Assembly (NCBI RefSeq): GCF_038446955.1
Contig: NZ_CP151803.1
Location: forward strand, 2,914,001-2,978,000
Reading direction: 5' to 3'
DNA from: Pedobacter sp. FW305-3-2-15-E-R2A2
GTDB lineage: Bacteria > Bacteroidota > Bacteroidia > Sphingobacteriales > Sphingobacteriaceae
DNA length: 64,000 bases
The notes beneath the pieces are model-generated. The model searched no databases. It saw nothing but the letters and a program-made list of their open reading frames with translations, and was not told the DNA's origin. Below are positions 9,342 to 17,789 of the stretch, piece by piece (position 1 is the stretch's first letter; every line of letters starts with the position of its first letter). The position numbers were made by a program, and so were the translations under genes.

Positions 9342-10052
9342 TTACATACTGATCAGATGCTCGGGATTAGGGATGAAATTTAAGAAGGACTGAAACTTGG
9401 CTTTGTATTTATTTTTATCAAGCGTATAATAAAAAGCGCCCCGTTTGGAACTGGATTTATCTTTCTCAGTGAGTTTGATGAGCAGGTCTGTAGAATTCAC
9501 TTTCCGGATAAAATTCCGGTTGTCGATTTTGGTATTGTATACCTGTTCGTAAAGATTCTGTAATTGAGGAATGGTGAATTTTTTCGGTAACAATTCAAAC
9601 AGAATAGGGTGAAGGGCCGCTTTGTAGCGAATTCTTTTTTTCGCTTCTTCAACCATGATGTCATGATCAAAGATGAGTGAAGGTGCATCGTTGATCAGGA
9701 ACCATTCCGCATGATAGCGATCACTGATCTGTGTTTTGTATTTATTGATGTCTATCAATGCAAAATAAGCAACGGATATGGTACGCTCTATCGGATCTCT
9801 ATCCGGATTTCCGTAAGCCTTTAGCTGTTCCAGATATAAATCTTTAAGTCCGGTCAGTTGAAAGAGAATGCGTTCCGCGGCACCGTATAAGTTTTCATCG
9901 GCTTCCACAAAACCACCCATCAGACTCCATTGGTCCTTTGCCGGTTGGAAACCTCTTTTGATAAGTAATATTTTCAATTGTTCGCCGTCAAAGCCAAAGA
10001 TGATGCAGTCGACTGCAACCAGAACGCGCGTCTGTTCAGTATAGGTAATCAT
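9342..10052 (-). CDS. araR: AraR, Nudix-related (NrtR family) arabinose repressor
   Basis: 236 residues. Residues 5-150 form a Nudix-like domain (VAVDCIIFGFDGEQLKILLI, then WSLMGGFVEADENLYGAAER) but the catalytic REUxEE of the Nudix box is lost (AERILFQLTG), as expected for a sensor rather than a hydrolase. Residues 160-236 form the winged helix of the NrtR group (LPKKFTIPQLQNLYEQVYN, IDNRNFIRKV). AraR of Bacteroides thetaiotaomicron, of this family, controls L-arabinose use and is released by L-arabinose. The gene is 76 bases upstream of araB and divergent from the GH43/GH51 operon, with an operator in each gap, which suggests autoregulation. Confidence 0.93.
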   Translation of the reverse strand: MITYTEQTRVLVAVDCIIFGFDGEQLKILLIKRGFQPAKDQWSLMGGFVEADENLYGAAERILFQLTGLKDLYLEQLKAYGNPDRDPIERTISVAYFALIDINKYKTQISDRYHAEWFLINDAPSLIFDHDIMVEEAKKRIRYKAALHPILFELLPKKFTIPQLQNLYEQVYNTKIDNRNFIRKVNSTDLLIKLTEKDKSSSKRGAFYYTLDKNKYKAKFQSFLNFIPNPEHLISM

Positions 10053-10111
10053 AGAGTAGTTATATTTAGCAAAAGCAATTTATAAAAATTTAAGGCAAAG
10101 CTACAAAAATA

Positions 10112-10134
10112 ATAATCGTTGATTTGACGTTTAA
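10112..10134. promoter_or_regulatory. Proposed AraR operator 3 (araR / GH43 divergent region)
   Basis: Arms ATAATCGT (10112-10119) and ACGTTTAA (10127-10134), 7-base spacer ending in TTTG. It has the same placement over the -33 box as operators 1 and 6. Because araR and the GH43 operon diverge here, it may act on both. Confidence 0.72.
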
Positions 10135-10153
10135 TATATAATTCATACATTAG
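10123..10153 (+). promoter_or_regulatory. Promoter of the GH43-GH51-GH43-GH105 operon
   Basis: -33 TTTG 10123-10126, 19 bases, -7 TACATTAG 10146-10153. Same spacing and almost the same -7 sequence as the epimerase and second GH51 promoters. The leader to the chosen start codon at 10242 is about 80 bases. Confidence 0.68.
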
Positions 10154-10241
10154 CCGGGGTAGGGATGATCGCCTGGCAGGTTCCTGATTGGACACCATCA
10201 GGTCATCAGGCAACCCGATAACCAACGAACCAGAACCAAGT

Positions 10242-11201
10242 ATGAATTTTTTAAAGTACCAGCCAGCTCTGCTGATTTTAGCAATTCTTGCTCCTGATTT
10301 CTCCAATGCTCAGGCGATTAAAAAAGATGGCAACCCGATTGTCACCGATAAGTTTACCGTAGATCCTGCGGCAATGGTCTATAAAGACAGTGTTTACCTG
10401 TACACCGGACATGATGAAGCACCGGATTCGAAAAATTATTATGAAATGAAAGAATGGCTGGTCTATTCCTCTGCAGATATGCTCAGCTGGAAAGCACACC
10501 CTTCTCCACTGAATGTAAAAGCTTTTGAATGGTCAAAAGGGGATGCCTGGGCCTCACAGGTCATAGAACGTAAAGGTAAATTTTACTGGTATGTTGCTGT
10601 AGAACATCAGAAAGGAGGGAAGGCGATAGGGGTTGCGGTGGCAGATAGCCCCCTTGGCCCGTTTAAAGATGCGATTGGTAAAGCTTTGGTCACTAATGAA
10701 ATGACGACTTCCACCAAAATTACCTGGGATGACATTGATCCTTCTGTCTTCATTGACGACGACGGACAAGCCTATCTTTTCTGGGGAAATACGGCCTGCT
10801 ATTATGCAAAACTAAAAGAGAACATGCTGGAATTTGATGGCCCTATAAATACCATCCCTGGCCTGCCAAAATTCACGGAAGCACCATGGATCCATAAACG
10901 CAAAGACTGGTACTATCTTTCTTACGCGGTAGAATTTCCGGAAAAGATTGCCTATTCGATGAGTAAAAACATCAATGGACCATGGGTTTATAAAGGCATT
11001 TTAAATGAAATCGCTGGCAATTCCAATACGAACCACCAATCCATCATCCAGTTTAAAGGAAAAGATTATTTCATTTACCACAATGGCGCCATTAATCCCA
11101 ATGGGGGCAGTTACAGGCGTTCTGTTTGTATAGACAGACTATACTATAATAAGGATGGAAGTATGAAAAAAATCATCATGACTACTGAAGGCATAAAATA
11201 A
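10242..11201 (+). CDS. GH43 glycosidase (probable alpha-L-arabinofuranosidase)
   Basis: 319 residues from the ATG at 10242, chosen because it begins a normal signal peptide ending in SNAQA; an in-frame ATG at 10188 would add 18 residues before it. Single five-bladed GH43 domain. The three catalytic acids are visible: Asp41 (base, TVDPAAMVYKD), Asp166 (pKa modulator, WDDIDPSVFIDDDG) and Glu213 (acid, KFTEAPWIHKR). Family members remove alpha-L-arabinofuranose or beta-D-xylose; the context of araR, GH51 and the arabinose operon favours arabinose. Secreted or periplasmic. First gene of a four-gene operon; the next gene starts one base after its stop. Confidence 0.9.
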   Translation: MNFLKYQPALLILAILAPDFSNAQAIKKDGNPIVTDKFTVDPAAMVYKDSVYLYTGHDEAPDSKNYYEMKEWLVYSSADMLSWKAHPSPLNVKAFEWSKGDAWASQVIERKGKFYWYVAVEHQKGGKAIGVAVADSPLGPFKDAIGKALVTNEMTTSTKITWDDIDPSVFIDDDGQAYLFWGNTACYYAKLKENMLEFDGPINTIPGLPKFTEAPWIHKRKDWYYLSYAVEFPEKIAYSMSKNINGPWVYKGILNEIAGNSNTNHQSIIQFKGKDYFIYHNGAINPNGGSYRRSVCIDRLYYNKDGSMKKIIMTTEGIK

Positions 11202-11202
11202 T

Positions 11203-13185
11203 ATGAAATATAAAAGCAACTTAATCGCCCTGCTGCTGGCCGGGACATTTTTTAGTGCTGGGGCACAACAACCGGAAGTTATTGTAGTCAATGCCGCTAA
11301 ATCCGAAGGGAAAGTCTCACCTACAATGTGGGGGGTGTTTTTTGAAGACATCAATATGGGGGCAGACGGCGGTATCTATGCCGAAATGGTAAAGAACCGC
11401 TCGTTTGAATTTCTTAAACCATTGATGGGCTGGTCTGTAAAAGGAAAAAAGATCGGAGAGGGCGACCTGCTCGTACAGAACAGGCAGGGCGCAAACCTGG
11501 CAAATCCAAGGTACCTGAGGGCGACCATCAAAGGAGCTGCAAAAGGAGAAGCAGGGATCAGCAATGAAGGTTTCAAAGGTGGAATGGGTATAAAAAAAGG
11601 CCTGAAGTACGACTTTTCGCTATTATACAGACAAATAACCCCTGGCATCACCCTGCATGTGGAGCTGCTCGACGAGGGAGACAAGGTATTGGCCGCAGGA
11701 TCAATGAAACCAGCCGATGCTTCAGGAGAATGGAAAAGCCAGGAACTGAGCTTTACAGCGGATGCCACTGCAGCGAAAGCCAAAATGAACATCTGGTTTG
11801 AAGGAAATGGCGTACTGGATATGGACATGATCTCTTTATTTCCTGCGGATACCTGGAAGGGCCGCAAAAAGGGCATGCGCAGAGATATGATCCAGATGCT
11901 GGCAGATATGAAACCAGGGTTTATCCGTTTTCCGGGCGGTTGTATTGTCGAAGGAATTGACCTGGCCAACAGGTACCAATGGAAAAAAACAATTGGACCT
12001 ATAGAAGAACGTCAATTGATCATGAACCGCTGGAATGTGGAGTTTAACCATCGTCCGTCCCCTGATTATTTTCAGACTTTTGGACTTGGATTTTTTGAGT
12101 ATTTTCAATTGGCCGAAGATATCGGTGCAGAAGCTTTGCCGATCCTGAACTGTGGCATGGCCTGTCAGTTCAATACCGCCGAGGTAGTTGCTTTAGATCA
12201 GCTGGATCCCTATATACAGGATGCCCTGGACCTGATCGAGTTTGCTAATGGCGATGTTTCTTCTGAATGGGGAAAAGTTCGCGCATCGATGGGACATGCG
12301 GAACCATTTAATATGAAATACCTGGGTGTAGGTAATGAGAACTGGGGTCCTCAGTATATTGAAAGGGCGAAAGCCTTTCAACAGGCCATTAAAGCAAAAT
12401 ATCCGGCAATGAACCTGATCTACAGTTCGGGAACAGGCCCTGATAATGATGAATTCCGCTATCTGGATAAAGAACTGCGCGACATGAAAGCAGACATTAT
12501 AGATGAACACTATTATCGCGCTCCGGAATGGTTCCTCAAAAATGCTGCACGCTATGACAATTACGATCGTCAGGGCGCAAAGATTTTTGCAGGAGAATAT
12601 GCCGCTCACATTAAAGGAGACGCGACAGGGAGCAACAGAAACATCTGGCAGGCAGCATTGGCAGAGGCGGCATTTATGACCGGCCTGGAGCGCAACGCAG
12701 CGGTTGTCAATATGGCCTCTTACGCCCCTTTATTTGCGAATACCGAGGGTTGGCAATGGGCCCCGGATTTGATCTGGGTAGATAACATGAATATATATGG
12801 AACGCCAAATTATTATGTGCAAAAACTTTTTTCTACCAACAGAGGTACACAGGTTTCACCTGCCTTAGCAAATGGTAAATCACTTTCCGGTCAGGATGGT
12901 TTATATGTTTCTGCGGTGGTCGACAGTATTAAGAAAGAAGTCATTGTTAAACTGGTCAATACGAATGAAACCGAAAGAACGAAACAACTTACTTTCGAAG
13001 GAATAAAGAAAATGGCCGGAGCAGGAAAGTTAACCACAATTAAAGGAGCTCTTCTGGACCAGAATTCTATACAAAAACCTTCCAATATTGTTCCTGCAGA
13101 GTCGATACTGAAGTTGAAGGGGAAAAATGCAATCCTGAAAATGCCGGCAAATTCTTTTATGATGCTAAAGCTTAGCTACAAATAA
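11203..13185 (+). CDS. GH51 alpha-L-arabinofuranosidase with internal carbohydrate-binding-like domain
   Basis: 660 residues with signal peptide ending at about Ala21 (FFSAGAQQ). The order resembles the longer, plant-like GH51 enzymes: start of the barrel (GKVSPTMWGVFFEDIN), a beta-sandwich insert at about residues 75-215 like CBM4, then the main barrel. Acid/base Glu379 lies in GVGNENWG and the nucleophile is Glu465 in IFAGEYAAH. It releases terminal alpha-L-arabinofuranosyl groups from arabinan, arabinoxylan or arabinogalactan. The start is one base after the GH43 stop. It differs in length and layout from the 515-residue GH51 encoded at 60982, so the two are not recent copies. Confidence 0.94.
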   Translation: MKYKSNLIALLLAGTFFSAGAQQPEVIVVNAAKSEGKVSPTMWGVFFEDINMGADGGIYAEMVKNRSFEFLKPLMGWSVKGKKIGEGDLLVQNRQGANLANPRYLRATIKGAAKGEAGISNEGFKGGMGIKKGLKYDFSLLYRQITPGITLHVELLDEGDKVLAAGSMKPADASGEWKSQELSFTADATAAKAKMNIWFEGNGVLDMDMISLFPADTWKGRKKGMRRDMIQMLADMKPGFIRFPGGCIVEGIDLANRYQWKKTIGPIEERQLIMNRWNVEFNHRPSPDYFQTFGLGFFEYFQLAEDIGAEALPILNCGMACQFNTAEVVALDQLDPYIQDALDLIEFANGDVSSEWGKVRASMGHAEPFNMKYLGVGNENWGPQYIERAKAFQQAIKAKYPAMNLIYSSGTGPDNDEFRYLDKELRDMKADIIDEHYYRAPEWFLKNAARYDNYDRQGAKIFAGEYAAHIKGDATGSNRNIWQAALAEAAFMTGLERNAAVVNMASYAPLFANTEGWQWAPDLIWVDNMNIYGTPNYYVQKLFSTNRGTQVSPALANGKSLSGQDGLYVSAVVDSIKKEVIVKLVNTNETERTKQLTFEGIKKMAGAGKLTTIKGALLDQNSIQKPSNIVPAESILKLKGKNAILKMPANSFMMLKLSYK

Positions 13186-13242
13186 AGGTAGACGAAGGAT
13201 AAATTGACACAGACGGATAAAGACTGACATAAATGAATCAGA

Positions 13243-15399
13243 ATGAATATAAAGTTCAACTTATATAACCCTAAACTATTACTGAGCTGTATGGTTCTTT
13301 TGCTGACAAGTGGCGCTGTGCTGGCCCAAAAGCAAAAAAATACGGCTTATCTTTTTACCTACTTCACCGGCAACAGCGGTTTAGAGGAGTCGATCCGTTT
13401 CGCAATCAGTAATGACGGCTATACTTACAGGGCCTTGAATAACGATCAGCCGGTGATCAGTTCTGCCGGAATCAGTTCAACCGGCGGGGTACGTGACCCT
13501 CATATCTTACGTGGAGCTGATGGTAAAAGCTTCTACATGGTGGTTACCGATATGGTATCGGCCAAAGGCTGGGACTCGAACCGGGCAATGGTCCTGTTAA
13601 AATCTACCGACCTGGTCAACTGGACTTCAAGTATCATTAATATTCAGAAACGTTTTCCCCGTCAGGAAAACTTGCTGAGGGTATGGGCACCTCAAACGAT
13701 ATACGATCAGAAAGCAGGCAAGTACATGGTTTATTGGTCGATGAAACACGGTGCAGAGCCGGATAAGATTTATTGGGCCTACGCGAATAAAGACTTTACG
13801 GACCTGGAAACTGAACCTAAACAACTTTTCTTCAGCCCGACAAATGGTGCCTGCATTGATGGGGACATCATTTTTGACAAGGGAAAATACCATTTGTTCT
13901 TTAAGACCGAAGGGGAGGGATTGGGAATTCGTGTAGCCGTTTCGGATCACTTAAAAGAAGGATATGTATTGCGTGAGGGCAATGTACAACAGACAAAAGA
14001 CCCGGTAGAAGGTGCGGGAGTGTTTAAACTCAATAACGGGGAAGGTTATATTCTGATGTATGATGTGTACACCAGGGGCCGCTACCAGTTTACCAAAACC
14101 AAAGACCTGAAAAAATTTACGGTGGTTGACCACGAGGTGAAGATGAACTTTCATCCCCGTCATGGAACAGTGCTTCCGATTACAACACCAGAAGCAACGG
14201 CATTGTTAAAAAAATGGTACAGTGCTGAAAGTGTGCTCAGCTCTTTCCAGTCGGCGGCGATCAAAAAGAATAATGTGGTTACAGATACCACTTCTTCCAC
14301 ACTTTATCTGCCGGTAAAACAAGGGACTTCCCTTAAATCTTTTGATCCCGGTTTTGTGATTTTTCCAGGCATGGAAATCAGTCCCAAAGCTCCCTATGAT
14401 TTTACGAAAGGGCCGGTAAAGCTAAAGATCAGTGTACCTGGAAGAAAGCCAAAGGTATACGAGGTTGCTGCGTCTGTAGACTTGAATCCGGTCTTAAATG
14501 GCTATTATGCTGATCCGGAAATCCTGTATTCGCATAAAACCGGAAAATACCATTTGTATCCTACCAGCGATGGCTTTACAGATTGGTCCGGAACCTATTT
14601 TAAAACATTCTCTTCCTCAGATCTGGCCGACTGGAAAGATGAAGGTGTAATCTTAGACCTGAATAAGGACCTGAGCTGGGCGAAGAGAAACGCATGGGCG
14701 CCCACCATCGCGGAGAAGAAACGGAATGACAGTTATAAATACTATTATTATTTTACCGCTGCACAGAAAATAGGCGTTGCCGTTGCGGACGATCCTTCGG
14801 GACCCTTTAAAGATAGTGGAAAAGCCCTTATTGCCGGAAAACCTCAAGGCATTAAAGACGGGCAAGAAATAGACCCTGATGTTTTTACAGACCCGCAGAG
14901 CGGTAAAAGTTATCTATATTGGGGAAATGGCTATATGGCTGTGGCATTATTAAATGACGACATGATCTCCATAGATTCCTCCTCTGTTAAAGTGATCACT
15001 CCTGATGAAACGTACAGAGAGGGAACGGAAGTATTTTACCGGAAGGGTAAATACTATTTTTTATGGTCTCAGAACGATACCAGAGATGCAGATTATGGCG
15101 TCAGGTACGGAAATTCAGATACACCAACGGGCAAAATTAGCTTGCCTGAAAACAACCTGATCCTTTCCAAAGATGTAAAGCAGGGAATTTATGCAACGGG
15201 ACATAATTCAGTGATTCAGGTACCTGGGAAAGACGAATGGTATATCATTTACCATCGTTTCACCCGTCCTGCCGGACTGGCGATGGGACAATCTGCAGGC
15301 TATCACAGGGAAGTGTGTATTGATAAGCTGGAATTCGATGCAAACGGAAATATTAAAGTGGTGCAACCTACATTGAAAGGTGTTTATATAAACAAGTAA
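13243..15399 (+). CDS. Tandem GH43 protein (two catalytic domains)
   Basis: 718 residues, signal peptide ending near VLAQ29. Two GH43 domains in one chain. Domain 1, about residues 32-320: Asp85 in GGVRDPHIL, WAPQTIYD, and Glu256 in DPVEGAGVFK. A linker of about 80 residues with beta-sandwich character follows. Domain 2, about 415-718: Asp424 in YYADPEI, Asp544 in EIDPDVFTD, Glu593 in YREGTEVFYRKG. Both catalytic sets look intact, so the protein may cut two linkages or act on both ends of one substrate. The stop overlaps the next start by one base (TAATG). The two domains are quite different, so this is a fusion rather than a recent duplication. Substrate likely arabinan or arabinogalactan side chains. 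Confidence 0.88.
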   Translation: MNIKFNLYNPKLLLSCMVLLLTSGAVLAQKQKNTAYLFTYFTGNSGLEESIRFAISNDGYTYRALNNDQPVISSAGISSTGGVRDPHILRGADGKSFYMVVTDMVSAKGWDSNRAMVLLKSTDLVNWTSSIINIQKRFPRQENLLRVWAPQTIYDQKAGKYMVYWSMKHGAEPDKIYWAYANKDFTDLETEPKQLFFSPTNGACIDGDIIFDKGKYHLFFKTEGEGLGIRVAVSDHLKEGYVLREGNVQQTKDPVEGAGVFKLNNGEGYILMYDVYTRGRYQFTKTKDLKKFTVVDHEVKMNFHPRHGTVLPITTPEATALLKKWYSAESVLSSFQSAAIKKNNVVTDTTSSTLYLPVKQGTSLKSFDPGFVIFPGMEISPKAPYDFTKGPVKLKISVPGRKPKVYEVAASVDLNPVLNGYYADPEILYSHKTGKYHLYPTSDGFTDWSGTYFKTFSSSDLADWKDEGVILDLNKDLSWAKRNAWAPTIAEKKRNDSYKYYYYFTAAQKIGVAVADDPSGPFKDSGKALIAGKPQGIKDGQEIDPDVFTDPQSGKSYLYWGNGYMAVALLNDDMISIDSSSVKVITPDETYREGTEVFYRKGKYYFLWSQNDTRDADYGVRYGNSDTPTGKISLPENNLILSKDVKQGIYATGHNSVIQVPGKDEWYIIYHRFTRPAGLAMGQSAGYHREVCIDKLEFDANGNIKVVQPTLKGVYINK

Positions 15400-17768
15400 T
15401 GAGAATGCTCATCGCCGCTTTATTGCTGGTCCTGTTCGGTTTGCAGGCCGCTGCACAACAACCGCAACAAAAAGACAGCAAAGCAACCCTGCTGGAAATG
15501 CTAAAAAAGGTGAATAACCATTGGCAATCCAGCCATACACCCGAAGTCCGGGCATTCTGGGATGAGGCTGCGTATCATACGGGCAACATGGAGCTGTTTG
15601 CCATTACCGGCGAGGAAAATTACAGGAAGTATTCAGAACGCTGGGCGAGTCATAACCAATGGATGGGGGCCAGGTCTGCTGATAAATCCAGCTGGAAATA
15701 TCAATATGGTGAAAAAGATGATTATGTGCTTTTTGGTGATTGGCAAATCTGTTTTCAGACTTACATCGATCTGTATCATTTAAAGCCCGAAAATTATAAA
15801 ATAGCCAGAGCTAAAGAAGTGATGGAATATCAGATGAGCACCGCTGCAAATGATTATTGGTGGTGGGCCGATGGCTTATATATGGTGATGCCGGTCATGA
15901 CGAAATTGTACAAAACAACTGGAGATAAGCGTTACCTGGAAAAATTATACGAATATTTTGAATATGCAAATGGCATCATGTACGATCAGAAAACAGGATT
16001 GTATTACCGGGATGCCAAATATGTATATCCCAAACACAAAAGCGTAAATCAAAAAAAGGATTTCTGGGCAAGAGGTAATGGCTGGGTCTTTGCCGGCCTG
16101 GCAAAGGTCCTGAAAGACCTGCCTGCGAGTGATCCGCATTATAACTTATACCTCTCGAAATATAAAATCCTGGCGAAAGCCATTTTAAAAAGTCAGCAGC
16201 AGGAAGGATACTGGACCAGGAGCATGTTGGACAAAGACCATGCGCCGGGACCGGAAACGAGTGGTACGGCTTTTTTTACTTATGGCTTATTCTGGGGCAT
16301 CAACAATGGTTTCCTCAAAGAAAAAACCTATCTGAATGCCGCATTGAAAGGCTGGAAATATTTGTCTGAAGTGGCACTTCAGCAGGATGGACGCATTGGC
16401 TACATTCAGCCCATTGGAGAAAAAGCGATCCCAGGACAGGTTGTAAATGCAAATTCTACCGCCAATTTCGGTGTCGGTGCCTTTTTACTGGCAGGTGCCG
16501 AATGTTATAGGTACCTCAATAAAAAGCCGGTGATCAGTACCATCGCAGAAAATGGATGGGCCAACAATTCCGTAAACACCGTCGTGTTCCGGAAAAACTC
16601 ACTGGTTACCTTTAAAGACACACAATTCGCGGCCTATTATGATGCGGATCAATACTTGGTCGTTGCCAAACGAAACATCAATAAAAAGGAATGGGAGGTT
16701 TTGCGGAGTGCCTATAAAGCCGATGCAGGAGACGCACATAAATCCATCAGCATTATGGTGGACGACAAAGGTTACCTTCATGTGGCATGGGGCCAGCACA
16801 ATAACGGGCTCAATTACGTCAGAAGCATTACCGCCGGTTCTTTAACTTTAGGAACACCGGAAGCCATGCTGGGTACAAAAGAAAACAAGGTCAGTTATCC
16901 GGAATTTTATAAACTGGCCAATGGAACGCTCTTGTTTATGTACCGGGATGGAGGATCTGGAAACGGGAACCTGATGATCAACAGCTACAACCCCGGAACA
17001 AAAAAATGGCAGCGGATACAAGATAATCTGATTGATGGGGAAGGGAAACGAAATGCCTATTGGCAAACAGCAATTGACGATAAGGGCACCATACACCTGT
17101 CTTGGGTATGGCGTGAAAGTCCGGATGTAAGCAGTAACCATGACCTTTGTTATGCGCGGTCTAAAGATGGAGGACTAAGCTGGGAAAATGCTGCCGGACT
17201 GGCGTATCAACTCCCAATCCATCATAAAAATGCAGAATATGCAGCAATGATTCCTCAAAAAACGGAGCTGATCAATCAGACTTCCATGTTTGCCGACGAA
17301 GCCGGAAATCCCTACATCGCCGGATATTGGAAAGATAAAAGTTCAGCGGCGCCACAATACCACCTGGTCTATCACGATGGGGAAAGCTGGCAGGTAAATG
17401 CACTGGACTTTCGGACAACTGATTTCACGCTTAGTGGAGTGGGAACAAAGCGCATTCCCATATCCAGGCCACAGGTCGTAGCCTGGAAAAGTGAGGGGCT
17501 GTTAAATGTAGCACTGATTTTCAGAGATCTGGAGCGTGGAAATAAAGTTTCTATTGCCATTTGCCGTGACCTGAAGCAGTACAACTGGGTCGTTACTGAC
17601 CTGAGCCAAAGTCCGGTCGGCGACTGGGAGCCAAGCTATGATACCGAATTATGGAGAGCCAAAGGCAGGCTGGACCTCTTTCTGCAACGCGTGGAGCAAA
17701 TAGACGGAGAGGGAAAAGCCGGGAACAAACCCAGCCCGGTTCAGGTATTGGAATGGAAACCGGAATGA
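15399..17768 (+). CDS. GH105 unsaturated glucuronyl hydrolase fused to a BNR-4 propeller (GH145/PL42-like)
   Basis: 789 residues with signal peptide (LFGLQAAAQ). Residues 25-372 are a GH105 alpha/alpha barrel: YWWWADGLYMVMP with Asp158 equivalent to the catalytic Asp of YteR, FWARGNGWVFAGLAKVL and ETSGTAFFTYGL. Residues 378-789 are a BNR-4 propeller with the conserved His cluster (His447 in DAHKS, His461 and His467 in YLHVAWGQHN). BNR-4 proteins include GH145 and PL42, which act on L-rhamnose linked alpha-1,4 to glucuronate on arabinogalactan; a PL42 lyase would leave an unsaturated glucuronate, the substrate type of GH105. Joining the two steps in one chain is inferred. Last gene of the operon, 21 bases from the convergent HTCS gene. 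GH105 call is firm; the C-terminal function is a proposal. Confidence 0.85.
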   Translation: MRMLIAALLLVLFGLQAAAQQPQQKDSKATLLEMLKKVNNHWQSSHTPEVRAFWDEAAYHTGNMELFAITGEENYRKYSERWASHNQWMGARSADKSSWKYQYGEKDDYVLFGDWQICFQTYIDLYHLKPENYKIARAKEVMEYQMSTAANDYWWWADGLYMVMPVMTKLYKTTGDKRYLEKLYEYFEYANGIMYDQKTGLYYRDAKYVYPKHKSVNQKKDFWARGNGWVFAGLAKVLKDLPASDPHYNLYLSKYKILAKAILKSQQQEGYWTRSMLDKDHAPGPETSGTAFFTYGLFWGINNGFLKEKTYLNAALKGWKYLSEVALQQDGRIGYIQPIGEKAIPGQVVNANSTANFGVGAFLLAGAECYRYLNKKPVISTIAENGWANNSVNTVVFRKNSLVTFKDTQFAAYYDADQYLVVAKRNINKKEWEVLRSAYKADAGDAHKSISIMVDDKGYLHVAWGQHNNGLNYVRSITAGSLTLGTPEAMLGTKENKVSYPEFYKLANGTLLFMYRDGGSGNGNLMINSYNPGTKKWQRIQDNLIDGEGKRNAYWQTAIDDKGTIHLSWVWRESPDVSSNHDLCYARSKDGGLSWENAAGLAYQLPIHHKNAEYAAMIPQKTELINQTSMFADEAGNPYIAGYWKDKSSAAPQYHLVYHDGESWQVNALDFRTTDFTLSGVGTKRIPISRPQVVAWKSEGLLNVALIFRDLERGNKVSIAICRDLKQYNWVVTDLSQSPVGDWEPSYDTELWRAKGRLDLFLQRVEQIDGEGKAGNKPSPVQVLEWKPE

Positions 17769-17789
17769 GGCTGATCAGTGTATGGAACA

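Noticed and set aside
11376..11969. 197-codon open frame on the minus strand
   Set aside because: Antisense to the first GH51, Pro/Ser-rich composition typical of a shadow frame.
17769..17789. Terminator between the GH105 fusion and HTCS 1
   Set aside because: Only 21 bases separate the convergent genes and the short CTGATCAG palindrome is too small to be called a terminator.
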